Assembly: GCF_012027395.1 (NCBI RefSeq)
Contig: NZ_SNUJ01000004.1
Coordinates: 1-64,000 of the forward strand
Reading direction: 5' to 3'
Length of the DNA stretch: 64,000 bases
DNA from: Thermococcus sp. LS1
GTDB lineage: Archaea; Methanobacteriota_B; Thermococci; Thermococcales; Thermococcaceae
Under the pieces are notes generated by a model that made no database searches, was not told where the DNA came from, and saw only the letters and a program-made list of their open reading frames with translations. The translations under genes and the position numbers were made by a program. This document shows, piece by piece, positions 8,921 to 17,776 of the stretch. Within the stretch, counting starts at the first letter, position 1, and the number at the start of each line of letters is the position of its first letter.

Positions 8921-9433
8921 ATGCTGATAGGGATAATGAGCGACACCCACGATAACCTTCCGGCGGTAAGGAAGGCTGTGGAGTTCTTCAACGAGCAGAA
9001 CGTCGAGCTGGTGATTCACGCTGGCGACTACGTGGCGCCGTTCGTGGCGAGGGAGCTCAAGAAGCTCAAAGCCCCTCTTAAGGGAGTCTTCGGAAACAAC
9101 GATGGCGAGAAAAAGGGCCTCCACGAAGTGCTGGGAATAGCCGACGAGATACCTGAAATCGAGGCTGATGGTATGAAAATAGCGGTCACCCACGGTACGG
9201 ACGAGAGGATAGTGAGGGCCCTGGCGAGGAGCAGGCTCTACGACGTTGTAGTCGTTGGCCACACGCACCGCTATGAGATCAGGGAGGATGGCAGGACGAT
9301 ACTGATAAATCCCGGTGAGGTCTGCGGTTACATTACCGGCATTAAGAGCGTTGCACTGCTGGACACGAGGAAGAGGGAAGTCAGAATAGTGAACATTGAA
9401 ACGGGTGAACTGCTCGGGGTCATGAGTCTCTAG
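8921..9433 (+). CDS. YfcE/MJ0936-type metallophosphoesterase
   Basis: A 170-residue calcineurin-like phosphodiesterase with all metal-binding motifs intact. These are D8-x-H10 (IMSDTHDN), HAGDYV, GNNDG, VTHG and GHTHR. The family hydrolyses phosphodiesters with two Mn or Ni ions; the physiological substrate is not known. A GGTGGGAGC ribosome site precedes the ATG at 8921, and a weak TATA (GGCTATAAGC, about 8879-8888) lies upstream. It is divergent from gins23. Compare the catalytically stripped relative at 61078-61833. Confidence 0.88.
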   Translation: MLIGIMSDTHDNLPAVRKAVEFFNEQNVELVIHAGDYVAPFVARELKKLKAPLKGVFGNNDGEKKGLHEVLGIADEIPEIEADGMKIAVTHGTDERIVRALARSRLYDVVVVGHTHRYEIREDGRTILINPGEVCGYITGIKSVALLDTRKREVRIVNIETGELLGVMSL

Positions 9434-9434
9434 C

Positions 9435-9473
9435 GAGCGTCTCTAACGAACGTCTCTGACGAGCGCCTTTGAA
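9435..9473 (+). repeat. Three tandem 13-bp imperfect repeats after the phosphodiesterase stop
   Basis: Directly after the TAG at 9431-9433 are GAGCGTCTCTAAC, GAACGTCTCTGAC and GAGCGCCTTTGAA, three head-to-tail units of 13 bp. The sequence stays open in the frame of the upstream gene until a TGA at 9470, so this may be a duplicated former C-terminus. Confidence 0.7.
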
Positions 9474-9511
9474 GAACCTCTGGAGGATAGAATCAGGAGA
9501 ACAGCCTGGCG

Positions 9512-10366
9512 ATGAGTATGGAAGATGTTTTAGTTCCCCGGGAAAGGCACGATGCGGTGGTCTTAATAGGCGTGGACAGAGGGGAGAACGTCGAGTTCAT
9601 CAAGGTCTACGCGGTCAGCGAGGAGATAGCGAAAAAAACCCTGGAAGAGTTCTTCAACGCTAGGGGGCTCTTTCCCGGGGACTACCGCCTCGTCAGCCGC
9701 GGCCACGAGGAAGTCGGGGAGAGAAAGGTCATAACGACAAAGACGGAAGGCTCGCTCAGCGCCGCCCTCGCGAGGCTCGGCCTTAAGCTACTCTCGAACG
9801 GCGTCCTCTACCTGGAGAACATTGAGAGGCTCTATCAGTTCACCCTCGTCAGCGAGACCCTCTACGAGAGGATAGCCTCTGCAACTGCCACCAAGGAATC
9901 CCGGAGGGTCAAAATAGGGGGACCTGTGGACGAGCTTGAAGCCCTTTCTCTTGGACTCGATGCCGTTGTCGAGAACCTCCGTGGGGTTGAGCTGTCGGAG
10001 TTCCTCCCGGAAAATGCACTTCTCCTCAGGGAGCCGCCGGTTGAGAGAGTGGTCGAACTCCTGAGCGGAGAGAGGGATTACCCCCTCATCGTCGAGACTA
10101 AAGATTTGAAAAAATACGCACCTCTCGACTTCCCGGTGGTTCTAAGACTTCCACCCTTGACCGTTGAGGAGTTCACGGCGGAGCTTTCCCAACGGCTTGG
10201 CTTCGATGTCGATTCTCGACACTTCCTCAGCTATCCTCCCGAGAGGCTCAACCTTAGAAACGTTGAAGCCCTCGCAAAGCTCGTTAGGGCTCTGATGGAA
10301 AAGAAGGGGCTGAGCGAAAAAGATGCTCTGGAGCTCGCAGTGAGACTCAACCTCGGAGAGCTTTGA
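9512..10366 (+). CDS. Hypothetical protein, Thermococcales type
   Basis: A 284-residue acidic soluble protein that I do not recognise. There is no signal peptide or membrane helix. The N-terminal third is alpha/beta (AVVLIGVDRGENVEFIKVYAV). A middle segment is rich in Leu (LSAALARLGLKLLSNGVLYLENIERL). The C-terminal helical region (LNLRNVEALAKLVRALMEKKG) is vaguely like the lid of AAA+ proteins. No Walker A motif is present, so an ATPase role is not supported. The start could be the ATG at 9512 or at 9518. It ends convergently, overlapping the 3' end of the next gene by 20 bp. Confidence 0.75.
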   Translation: MSMEDVLVPRERHDAVVLIGVDRGENVEFIKVYAVSEEIAKKTLEEFFNARGLFPGDYRLVSRGHEEVGERKVITTKTEGSLSAALARLGLKLLSNGVLYLENIERLYQFTLVSETLYERIASATATKESRRVKIGGPVDELEALSLGLDAVVENLRGVELSEFLPENALLLREPPVERVVELLSGERDYPLIVETKDLKKYAPLDFPVVLRLPPLTVEEFTAELSQRLGFDVDSRHFLSYPPERLNLRNVEALAKLVRALMEKKGLSEKDALELAVRLNLGEL

Positions 10367-10937
10367 AGTAGCGAACCACCATGGCCTTGAACTCTGGGTT
10401 ATGTTTGCCCAGTGCGGCGTTTATTAGCTCTTTGAACTTCTCATCCTCAGCGAGATATCTTAAGAGCAGACCCTCGTCAACGCCCAGCTCTTCTAAGAAG
10501 TCTGTCCTCTTAAGAAACTCTGAGCGCTCTTTCACTTCATTTCTGAGCTCCTTCAGCCGCTCGAGGTATGGCCTAACCTTTTCCTCCCGCCTTTCAAACT
10601 CGAGCCAGTCTATCGCCAAGTGCTCGCTGATCAGGAGGTATCTCCCCGGGTCGGTGAGGTATTCGGCAACACCCTCCCCAAGCTTCGAGTGGAGTATCTT
10701 GAGCCTGAACTCCTCGATGGCCTTGTAGTCGTCGCTCAGGCGCTTCTTATCGACAATGTCGAGGCTCTCGAAGAGCGCTACGGCTGTTAAGTAGCACTTC
10801 ACCACGAAGGGGATTTCCGGGAGGGTGAGTGTTTCCTTTGAGACAGTTACCACTTTGCCGTTTCTTCTTTCCAACCTCTCAAGGAGCATCCCAAGGGGAT
10901 AACTTAGGCTCTTCAGGCAGAACTCCAGCTCGTCCAT
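10347..10937 (-). CDS. Hypothetical helical protein
   Basis: A 196-residue, highly charged and mostly helical protein (for example YLERLKELRNEVKERSEFLKR, which has coiled-coil character). It has no signal peptide, membrane segment or cofactor motif. I do not recognise the family. It is encoded alone on the minus strand between two plus-strand genes and overlaps the tail of the upstream hypothetical gene by 20 bp. Codon use is like its neighbours, which supports a real gene. Confidence 0.75.
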   Translation of the reverse strand: MDELEFCLKSLSYPLGMLLERLERRNGKVVTVSKETLTLPEIPFVVKCYLTAVALFESLDIVDKKRLSDDYKAIEEFRLKILHSKLGEGVAEYLTDPGRYLLISEHLAIDWLEFERREEKVRPYLERLKELRNEVKERSEFLKRTDFLEELGVDEGLLLRYLAEDEKFKELINAALGKHNPEFKAMVVRYFKALRG

Positions 10938-11024
10938 ACTTCCACCGTTGTGAATTCGGTTTTCAATTGTAAAAGCCTTTTGGGTGAAGCTTTTTAGCCC
11001 AAGCCGGGAATTTAGTCATGGTGA

Positions 11025-12904
<1,880 letters not shown>

Positions 12905-12914
12905 TTCCCTCACC

Positions 12915-13238
12915 TCACGACTGATAGACTTCAAGGGTATCTCCCTCTTTCGCTTTAGTACTTCCCTCGAGAATGAGTGCAGCCTTGTCTCCGTCGACGA
13001 CAAAATCCACAGCCTTTCTACCTTTCTCTATCCTGTAAATCACTGCGGCTTTCTTTCCCTTCACCTTGTAGCCGGGATAGATTACTCCTCTCTCCACGGT
13101 CCCCACGAGGGTTTCGCGTCCCATGATGTGGAAGACCTTCTCAACATGGAACTTTCCAACCGGCTTCCTTGAGACTATCTGAATTTCCTCACTGTCGGTT
13201 TCCTTCTTTCCACCGAACAGTCTGCTTAGGAATCCCAT
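12915..13238 (-). CDS. Small EF-Tu domain-2-like beta-barrel protein
   Basis: A 107-residue protein. A basic amphipathic N-terminus (MGFLSRLFGGKKETDSEE) is followed by a stretch resembling the second domain of translational GTPases (FHIMGRETLVGTVERGVIYPG, then KAALILEGSTKAKEGDTLEVY). No GTPase domain is present. Thermococcales carry such free-standing domain-2 proteins with no known job. The open frame extends to 13322 into the hydrogenase gene; the ATG at 13238, after GGGGGAGAGC, is the better start. It lies between the sulfhydrogenase alpha gene and the TatD-like gene, all on the minus strand. Confidence 0.75.
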   Translation of the reverse strand: MGFLSRLFGGKKETDSEEIQIVSRKPVGKFHVEKVFHIMGRETLVGTVERGVIYPGYKVKGKKAAVIYRIEKGRKAVDFVVDGDKAALILEGSTKAKEGDTLEVYQS

Positions 13239-13285
13239 GCTCTCCCCCGAAAGGGATTGAAGAGGAGAAATAAAAAGATTGCCGA

Positions 13286-14533
13286 TTAAAGCTTCACGAT
13301 GTGCACCGAGCAGGAAATGCATGGATCAAAGGCTCTAACCGTTTCCTCCAGCCTCTGGATGAGTGCCCCCTCGTCGGCCTCTCCGTAGAGTTCCCTCGCT
13401 TCCTTGAACAGGCTTGCCTCCATCATAGCGTGGTTTAAAGCCGTGGGCGTTATGATGTTCGAGTAGGCGATTTTGCCCTCAGAGTCAATGAGGTAGTGGT
13501 GTATTAGGACACCCCTCGGCGCTTCCACGTAGCCTATGCCCTCGCCTTCTTTGACTTCAACGGGAACGTTTTCCCCCTTTATGCCCTTGTCGAGGAGTTT
13601 CTTTGCTATCTCTCCCGCCCTTTCAAGCGCGTAGACGAGCTCTATGGCCTGAGCGAGGTTGTTGTAGCTGACGTAACCCGTGACGAGCTTTTCTCTGTGC
13701 TCCTCAAAGAGCCTCTTCGCTGTGGGCGTCAGCATCTCCGCCTTGAGCAGGAGCCTCGGCAGTGCGCCAACGAAGAAGGGCTCACCCTTATAGCGGCTCT
13801 GCTTTGCGAAGCTGTAAACCAGCGAGCGTTCCTCTATTCTCTCCATGTAGTGGAAAGAGCCATTCTCATCGGAAATCAGCTTGTCGCCCCATAGGTAGCC
13901 GTCCGTCGCGACGAAGTGTTCCGCCTTTTCACCGTAGGGCTCGAGCGAAGCGAATAGCCTCACCGCTCTCCTCGCGAGTCTCAGGAGGGCTTCACTCTCC
14001 CTCTCGATGTTTTCAAGTTCCTCAACCGTCGGATACCTGCCAAATCCACCGGGTTTAACGTTTATGCCGTGGATCTCCCTTCCTCCAATGAGTTCCCTTA
14101 TCCTGTTTCCAAATGCCTTTAGAGCTAATCCCTCCTTCACTAGCTCGCCGTGTTTGGTCGCCATTCTTATCGCGTCAGGATAGCCGAAAACGTCCGGAGC
14201 AACGAGCAGGTACAGGTGGAGTGCGTGGCTCTCCAGCAATTCACCAATGAGGCCGAGCTCTCTTAGCAGCTGGATTTCCTCCGAAACCTCAACTCCGAAG
14301 GCCCTCTCTATGCCCAGAACCGAGGCGACACTGTGTGAGAGGTAGCATATGGCGCATATCCTCGCTTCCAAGTCTGGAACGTCATAGTAATGCCTTCCCA
14401 AAGTCAGCAGCTCGAAGAAGCGCGGCCCTTCAACGATTTTGAGCCTGACGTCCTTAACTTCACCGTTCTCGACAACTATCTCGGCTTTGCCGTTGCCTTC
14501 AACTCTCGTGAACTCCCTCAACTCGATTATCAT
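13286..14533 (-). CDS. shyA: Sulfhydrogenase alpha subunit (NiFe large subunit)
   Basis: A 415-residue NiFe hydrogenase large subunit, close in size to Pyrococcus sulfhydrogenase II alpha. The four nickel ligands are visible: C60 and C63 (RICAICYLSH) and C405 and C408 (DPCISCSVHIVKL). The short tail after H411 is the peptide that the maturation endopeptidase removes. The enzyme is cytosolic and interconverts H2 and NAD(P)H, or reduces polysulfide. The ATG at 14533 overlaps the delta-subunit stop as ATGA; an in-frame GTG lies 9 bp upstream. It is the last gene of the beta-gamma-delta-alpha operon. Confidence 0.95.
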   Translation of the reverse strand: MIIELREFTRVEGNGKAEIVVENGEVKDVRLKIVEGPRFFELLTLGRHYYDVPDLEARICAICYLSHSVASVLGIERAFGVEVSEEIQLLRELGLIGELLESHALHLYLLVAPDVFGYPDAIRMATKHGELVKEGLALKAFGNRIRELIGGREIHGINVKPGGFGRYPTVEELENIERESEALLRLARRAVRLFASLEPYGEKAEHFVATDGYLWGDKLISDENGSFHYMERIEERSLVYSFAKQSRYKGEPFFVGALPRLLLKAEMLTPTAKRLFEEHREKLVTGYVSYNNLAQAIELVYALERAGEIAKKLLDKGIKGENVPVEVKEGEGIGYVEAPRGVLIHHYLIDSEGKIAYSNIITPTALNHAMMEASLFKEARELYGEADEGALIQRLEETVRAFDPCISCSVHIVKL

Positions 14534-15270
14534 GGCTCCCACCTCGCGAAGGTTTTGAACTTCCTGATGATGTAGTCGTCATCGTAGCCCAGATCCTTGA
14601 GTATCTCGTACTCGCTTGCAGGATTCACCTCGCCGGGCAACGGCCCGCGGCAGCCTATGCATCCCAGCCCGGAGCGTATACAAGCAGCGTTGCAGCCGCC
14701 GTAGGTTATCGGACCGAGGCAGGGGAGGCCCTTCTTCACGAGAACACACTCGTATTCGTTGAGCTTGCACTCGACGCAGACGGGGTAGTCTTTCTTTACC
14801 GGCTCAATGCCTTTGGCTATGTCTATCAGAACCTGATAGACCTCGTTTTTGTCGTAGGGACAGCCTGGGAGGGCAAAATCAACGGCGACGTACTCAACGA
14901 CGGGCTTCGAGTCCAGCGCCCTCATCGGGTTGCCCTCGTCTCCATAGACCCTCTTCAGCTTCTCCCTTATGCTCCCCTCGACGCTCGCCTGAACCGAGCC
15001 GTGCGTTGCGCAGGTTCCGAGGGCTATGAGGTAGTCGGAGTGGTTTCTTGCCTCCTTGAGGAGCGCCAGGTCGCGCTGGCTTGAGACCGTTCCGGTTACG
15101 AGGGCCACGTCGTAGTGGCTCCCCTCACTTAGGCTGGTCGCCATGTGGAACTCCGTTATCTCGTAGAACTCGAGCAGGTCAAACAGCTTCTCGTAGAGGA
15201 AGAGAATATTCAGCGCACAGCCGCCGCAGTCGGTAAGTTCGAAGACGGCCAACTTGAGCTTGTCCATCAT
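14530..15270 (-). CDS. shyD: Sulfhydrogenase delta subunit (NiFe small subunit)
   Basis: A 246-residue hydrogenase small subunit that carries the iron-sulfur relay next to the NiFe site. The proximal cluster ligands begin at ELTDCGGCALNIL and continue with LGTCATHGSV and FALPGCPYDK. The C-terminal half has the other cluster cysteines (CVECKLNEYEC, PCLGPITYGGCNAAC, GCIGCRGP). The ATG at 15270 overlaps the gamma stop (ATGA, 15267-15270). A second ATG at 15267 is possible. Longer upstream reading into the gamma gene is a frame artefact. Confidence 0.94.
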   Translation of the reverse strand: MMDKLKLAVFELTDCGGCALNILFLYEKLFDLLEFYEITEFHMATSLSEGSHYDVALVTGTVSSQRDLALLKEARNHSDYLIALGTCATHGSVQASVEGSIREKLKRVYGDEGNPMRALDSKPVVEYVAVDFALPGCPYDKNEVYQVLIDIAKGIEPVKKDYPVCVECKLNEYECVLVKKGLPCLGPITYGGCNAACIRSGLGCIGCRGPLPGEVNPASEYEILKDLGYDDDYIIRKFKTFARWEP

Positions 15271-16142
15271 ATCAACCCCCTCGTGGAGAGAGCATCCCAG
15301 TATGTGAAGACGGGGCCGTCCTTGCAGACGTACTTTATGGAGGTGCTCGTTCCCACTATACAGTGGCCGCACTTGCCTATTCCGCAGCGCATGCGCCTCT
15401 CGAGGGTCATGTATATCCTGCCTGGCGAGAGCTTCCTGTCTAGGAGCTCCTTGATGACGAAGCGGTACATAACCGGCGGTCCGCAGATGAGGGCATAGGT
15501 GTTGTCGACGTCGAACTCCTCCCCGCGGAAGAGGTCGGTAACGACACCCTTGCACACCCTGTCGGAGAAGCCCCGCTCGAGGTAGATGCACGAGGGGCTT
15601 TCGACCTCATAGGCGAGCTTTACGCTGCAGCCAACCGCGTCGCCGTGCTTCAGCAGGTGGATTATCTCGTCGCGGAAGAGTATGTCCTCGTAGGCTTTGG
15701 TGCCGTAGAGGAGCCAGACGTGCTCGTACTTTCCGGTATCTATCGCGTACCAGAGAACCGAGCGGAGGGGTGCCATACCGAGTCCACCGGCGACCAGGAT
15801 TAGACTCGAGCCCTCCATTTTCTCCATCGGGAAGCCGTTGCCGTAGGGCCCGCGGATGCCCACCACTTCTCCCTCTTTCATCTGGTGGATGAACTTGGTC
15901 ATTCTTCCGGCTTTTCTGATGCAGAGCTGAATGTATCCTTTTCTCGTTGGTGAGGAGCAGAGGCTTATGGGGAACTCACCGAAGCCCCGTATATCGACGA
16001 TGACGAACTGGCCGGGCTTGAATGTGAAGTGTTCGCCAATTTCCGGGTCTAAGAAGCGGAGCATGAAGAGCTTCTCCCTGGGTGTTAGGTCCTTCACTTC
16101 CAGAATGCGCGCATCGTAAGTTTGATATGGGTTCTCGCTCAT
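15267..16142 (-). CDS. shyC: Sulfhydrogenase gamma subunit (FAD/NAD(P)H, 2Fe-2S)
   Basis: A 291-residue ferredoxin-NADP reductase-like subunit. It has an N-terminal FAD domain (FKPGQFVIVDI, then FPISLCSSP) and an NAD(P)-binding domain starting at LVAGGLGMAPLRSVL. The C-terminal 2Fe-2S site is MRCGIGKCGHC followed by a Cys at YVCKDGP. It passes electrons between NAD(P)H and the iron-sulfur chain of the hydrogenase. The ATG at 16142 overlaps the beta stop by 4 bp. Confidence 0.95.
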   Translation of the reverse strand: MSENPYQTYDARILEVKDLTPREKLFMLRFLDPEIGEHFTFKPGQFVIVDIRGFGEFPISLCSSPTRKGYIQLCIRKAGRMTKFIHQMKEGEVVGIRGPYGNGFPMEKMEGSSLILVAGGLGMAPLRSVLWYAIDTGKYEHVWLLYGTKAYEDILFRDEIIHLLKHGDAVGCSVKLAYEVESPSCIYLERGFSDRVCKGVVTDLFRGEEFDVDNTYALICGPPVMYRFVIKELLDRKLSPGRIYMTLERRMRCGIGKCGHCIVGTSTSIKYVCKDGPVFTYWDALSTRGLI

Positions 16143-17143
16143 CTCAGCGACCCCCTAACCTCCTCAAGAACCTTGACGTGCTCTATCTTCGCTGGGCAGA
16201 ACTCGTCACACCTTCCACAACCTACGCAGTTGTAACCCGAGGAGGGATCGAAGTAGCTCTTGCAGTAGTATCTGTGCCTGAATCTGTCGAGTCTAGTTGG
16301 CCTGAAGTTGTGGCCTCCGGCAACCAGCCCATGGTTCTCCATAAAGCAGGAGTCGTAGCGTCTCTCTCTGACGGCGTCGTAGGCGCTGATCCATTTATCG
16401 CAGACCTCGTAGCAGCGGCAGGTAGGACAGACCATGTTGCAGTTGCCGCAGGCCAGGCATATCTCGGCGTACTCCTTCCAGACCGGGCTGTTGTAGGCCA
16501 AATCGAGCATGTCTGCGAGCCCTTCCTGCGGGATCTCCTTCTGGAACGCATTTGCGCGCCTCTCCTCGAACTCCTTGAAGTGCTTCAAGTCCTCGTCGGT
16601 CACCTCCTCGAAGAGCTCACCGTTCTCCCAGACTATCTCGTGGCCTCTCACGCTTCCTATCCTGACGAGCCAGCCGTCAGGAAGCTCGTGCAGGAATAGG
16701 TCAAAGCCGTCCATGGCAAAGTGCGTGCCGAGACTCTTGCAGAAGCAGTACTCGTCGGGCATGCAGCTTATCCCAACTATGAAGGTTTTCTCGCGCCTCG
16801 CCTTGTAGTACGGGTCGACGGGCTCGTCGAGGTAGACCTTATCGAGAATCTTGAGCCCGTGTATATCACAGGAGTGGAGGCCGAAGAGCACTATTGGCTC
16901 TGCATCGGTTCCGTTTTCCCAGCGCCCGTTCTTCAGACGAAGAATTTCGTCCCTCGGCCTTACGAAAAACTTCTTGGGAGGAAGCATAGTTCGGTTGTAG
17001 TCCAGGGCAACCTCCTCTGCCCTCTGAACCTCCTGGAAAGAATAGATGCTCCCCCTCTTCACGGGGGCGTAGATGCTACCCCATGCCTTAAGTGAGTTGA
17101 AGAATTTCTCAAAATTTTCCGAAGGCAATTTTATATATCTCAA
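16139..17143 (-). CDS. shyB: Sulfhydrogenase beta subunit (4Fe-4S ferredoxin-like)
   Basis: A 334-residue iron-sulfur subunit similar to the beta subunits of Pyrococcus sulfhydrogenases and to anaerobic sulfite reductase A. Two C-terminal 4Fe-4S motifs are seen: CLACGNCNMVCPTCRC and CVGCGRCDEFCPA. I chose the TTG at 17143 (MRYIKLPSENF) because GGTGAT lies 4 bp before it and the protein then starts as its relatives do. The GTG at 17152 is inside the Shine-Dalgarno region. It is the first gene of the operon and is divergent from the NuoE-like gene, with a SurR operator between them. Confidence 0.93.
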   Translation of the reverse strand: MRYIKLPSENFEKFFNSLKAWGSIYAPVKRGSIYSFQEVQRAEEVALDYNRTMLPPKKFFVRPRDEILRLKNGRWENGTDAEPIVLFGLHSCDIHGLKILDKVYLDEPVDPYYKARREKTFIVGISCMPDEYCFCKSLGTHFAMDGFDLFLHELPDGWLVRIGSVRGHEIVWENGELFEEVTDEDLKHFKEFEERRANAFQKEIPQEGLADMLDLAYNSPVWKEYAEICLACGNCNMVCPTCRCYEVCDKWISAYDAVRERRYDSCFMENHGLVAGGHNFRPTRLDRFRHRYYCKSYFDPSSGYNCVGCGRCDEFCPAKIEHVKVLEEVRGSLR

Positions 17144-17218
17144 GGGTATCACCAGCCCATATGGGGGTTACAATTTTATGTTTGTAAAGGTCTGATTTAA
17201 GAATTTTTCAAACAAATG

Positions 17219-17241
17219 GTTATTAACCCCTCGTTACAAAC
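17219..17241. promoter_or_regulatory. Double SurR operator GTTn3AACn5GTTn3AAC
   Basis: GTTATTAAC (17219-17227), five bases, then GTTACAAAC (17233-17241) give a perfect match to the extended SurR consensus known from Pyrococcus. SurR is the redox-switched regulator that activates hydrogenase operons without sulfur and releases DNA when sulfur is present. The site lies between the divergent sulfhydrogenase and NuoE-like operons. It is just upstream of the plus-strand TATA at 17256-17269, a position compatible with activating both. Confidence 0.85.
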
Positions 17242-17255
17242 TTGTACTTTAGTGC

Positions 17256-17269
17256 ACTTTTATAAGCGT
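17256..17269 (+). promoter_or_regulatory. TATA box of the Stn-like operon
   Basis: CACTTTTATAAGCG lies about 45 bp before the ATG at 17309 and 15 bp after the SurR operator. A start site near 17289 is predicted, leaving a leader of about 20 nt that contains GGGGGGAGGG. Confidence 0.7.
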
Positions 17270-17308
17270 TGAAGTAAAACTTTTTGTTAACCTTGTGGGG
17301 GGAGGGAA

Positions 17309-17776
17309 ATGAGCAATGTTGATGTGAGTTATCTTTCGGAGTATCATCCTGAGCCGAGCTCGCTGATACCCCTTCTCCAGCGGACGCAGGAGCGTTTTGG
17401 CTACCTTCCCCGGGAGGCCCTTGAAGAGATCGCGAGGTACCTCGGCGTGCCCCTGAGCAGGGTCTACGGTGTCGCTACCTTCTATGCCCAGTTCCGCTTT
17501 GAGCCCCTTGGGAAGTACGTCATTAAAATCTGCCACGGGACGGCCTGTCACGTTAACGGTGCCGTTAACATCGCACAGGCTCTCACGGAGGAGCTTGGTA
17601 TAGAGGAAGGGCAGACCACAGAGGACGGCCTCGTGACGCTTGAGCGCGTTGCCTGCCTCGGCTGCTGCAGTTTGGCACCGGTGATAATGATAAACGAGAA
17701 GGTCTTCGGCAAGCTCACGCCCGAGAAGGTCAGAAAGCTCGTGAAGAGCCTTAAGGAGGGGAAGCTCGATGTCTGA
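17309..17776 (+). CDS. NuoE-like 2Fe-2S subunit of an Stn/Hyd-type flavin oxidoreductase
   Basis: A 155-residue thioredoxin-fold 2Fe-2S protein of the NuoE/HymA family. The four cluster cysteines are in CHGTACHVNG and ACLGCCSLAP, and the N-terminal helical bundle is present (LIPLLQRTQERFGYLP). It pairs with a NuoF-like NADH subunit. The ATG at 17309 follows GGAGGGAA. The 3' end overlaps the next gene by 8 bp. It is the first gene of a three-gene operon under the SurR/TATA promoter. Confidence 0.93.
   Translation: MSNVDVSYLSEYHPEPSSLIPLLQRTQERFGYLPREALEEIARYLGVPLSRVYGVATFYAQFRFEPLGKYVIKICHGTACHVNGAVNIAQALTEELGIEEGQTTEDGLVTLERVACLGCCSLAPVIMINEKVFGKLTPEKVRKLVKSLKEGKLDV

Noticed and set aside
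13239-13322. Upstream extension of the small beta-barrel gene into the hydrogenase alpha gene
   Set aside because: The extension has no ribosome site, while the ATG at 13238 has one and starts a typical N-terminus.
15271-15591. Longer N-terminus for the sulfhydrogenase delta subunit
   Set aside because: It reads the gamma gene in another frame; the ATGA overlap at 15267-15270 marks the true start.
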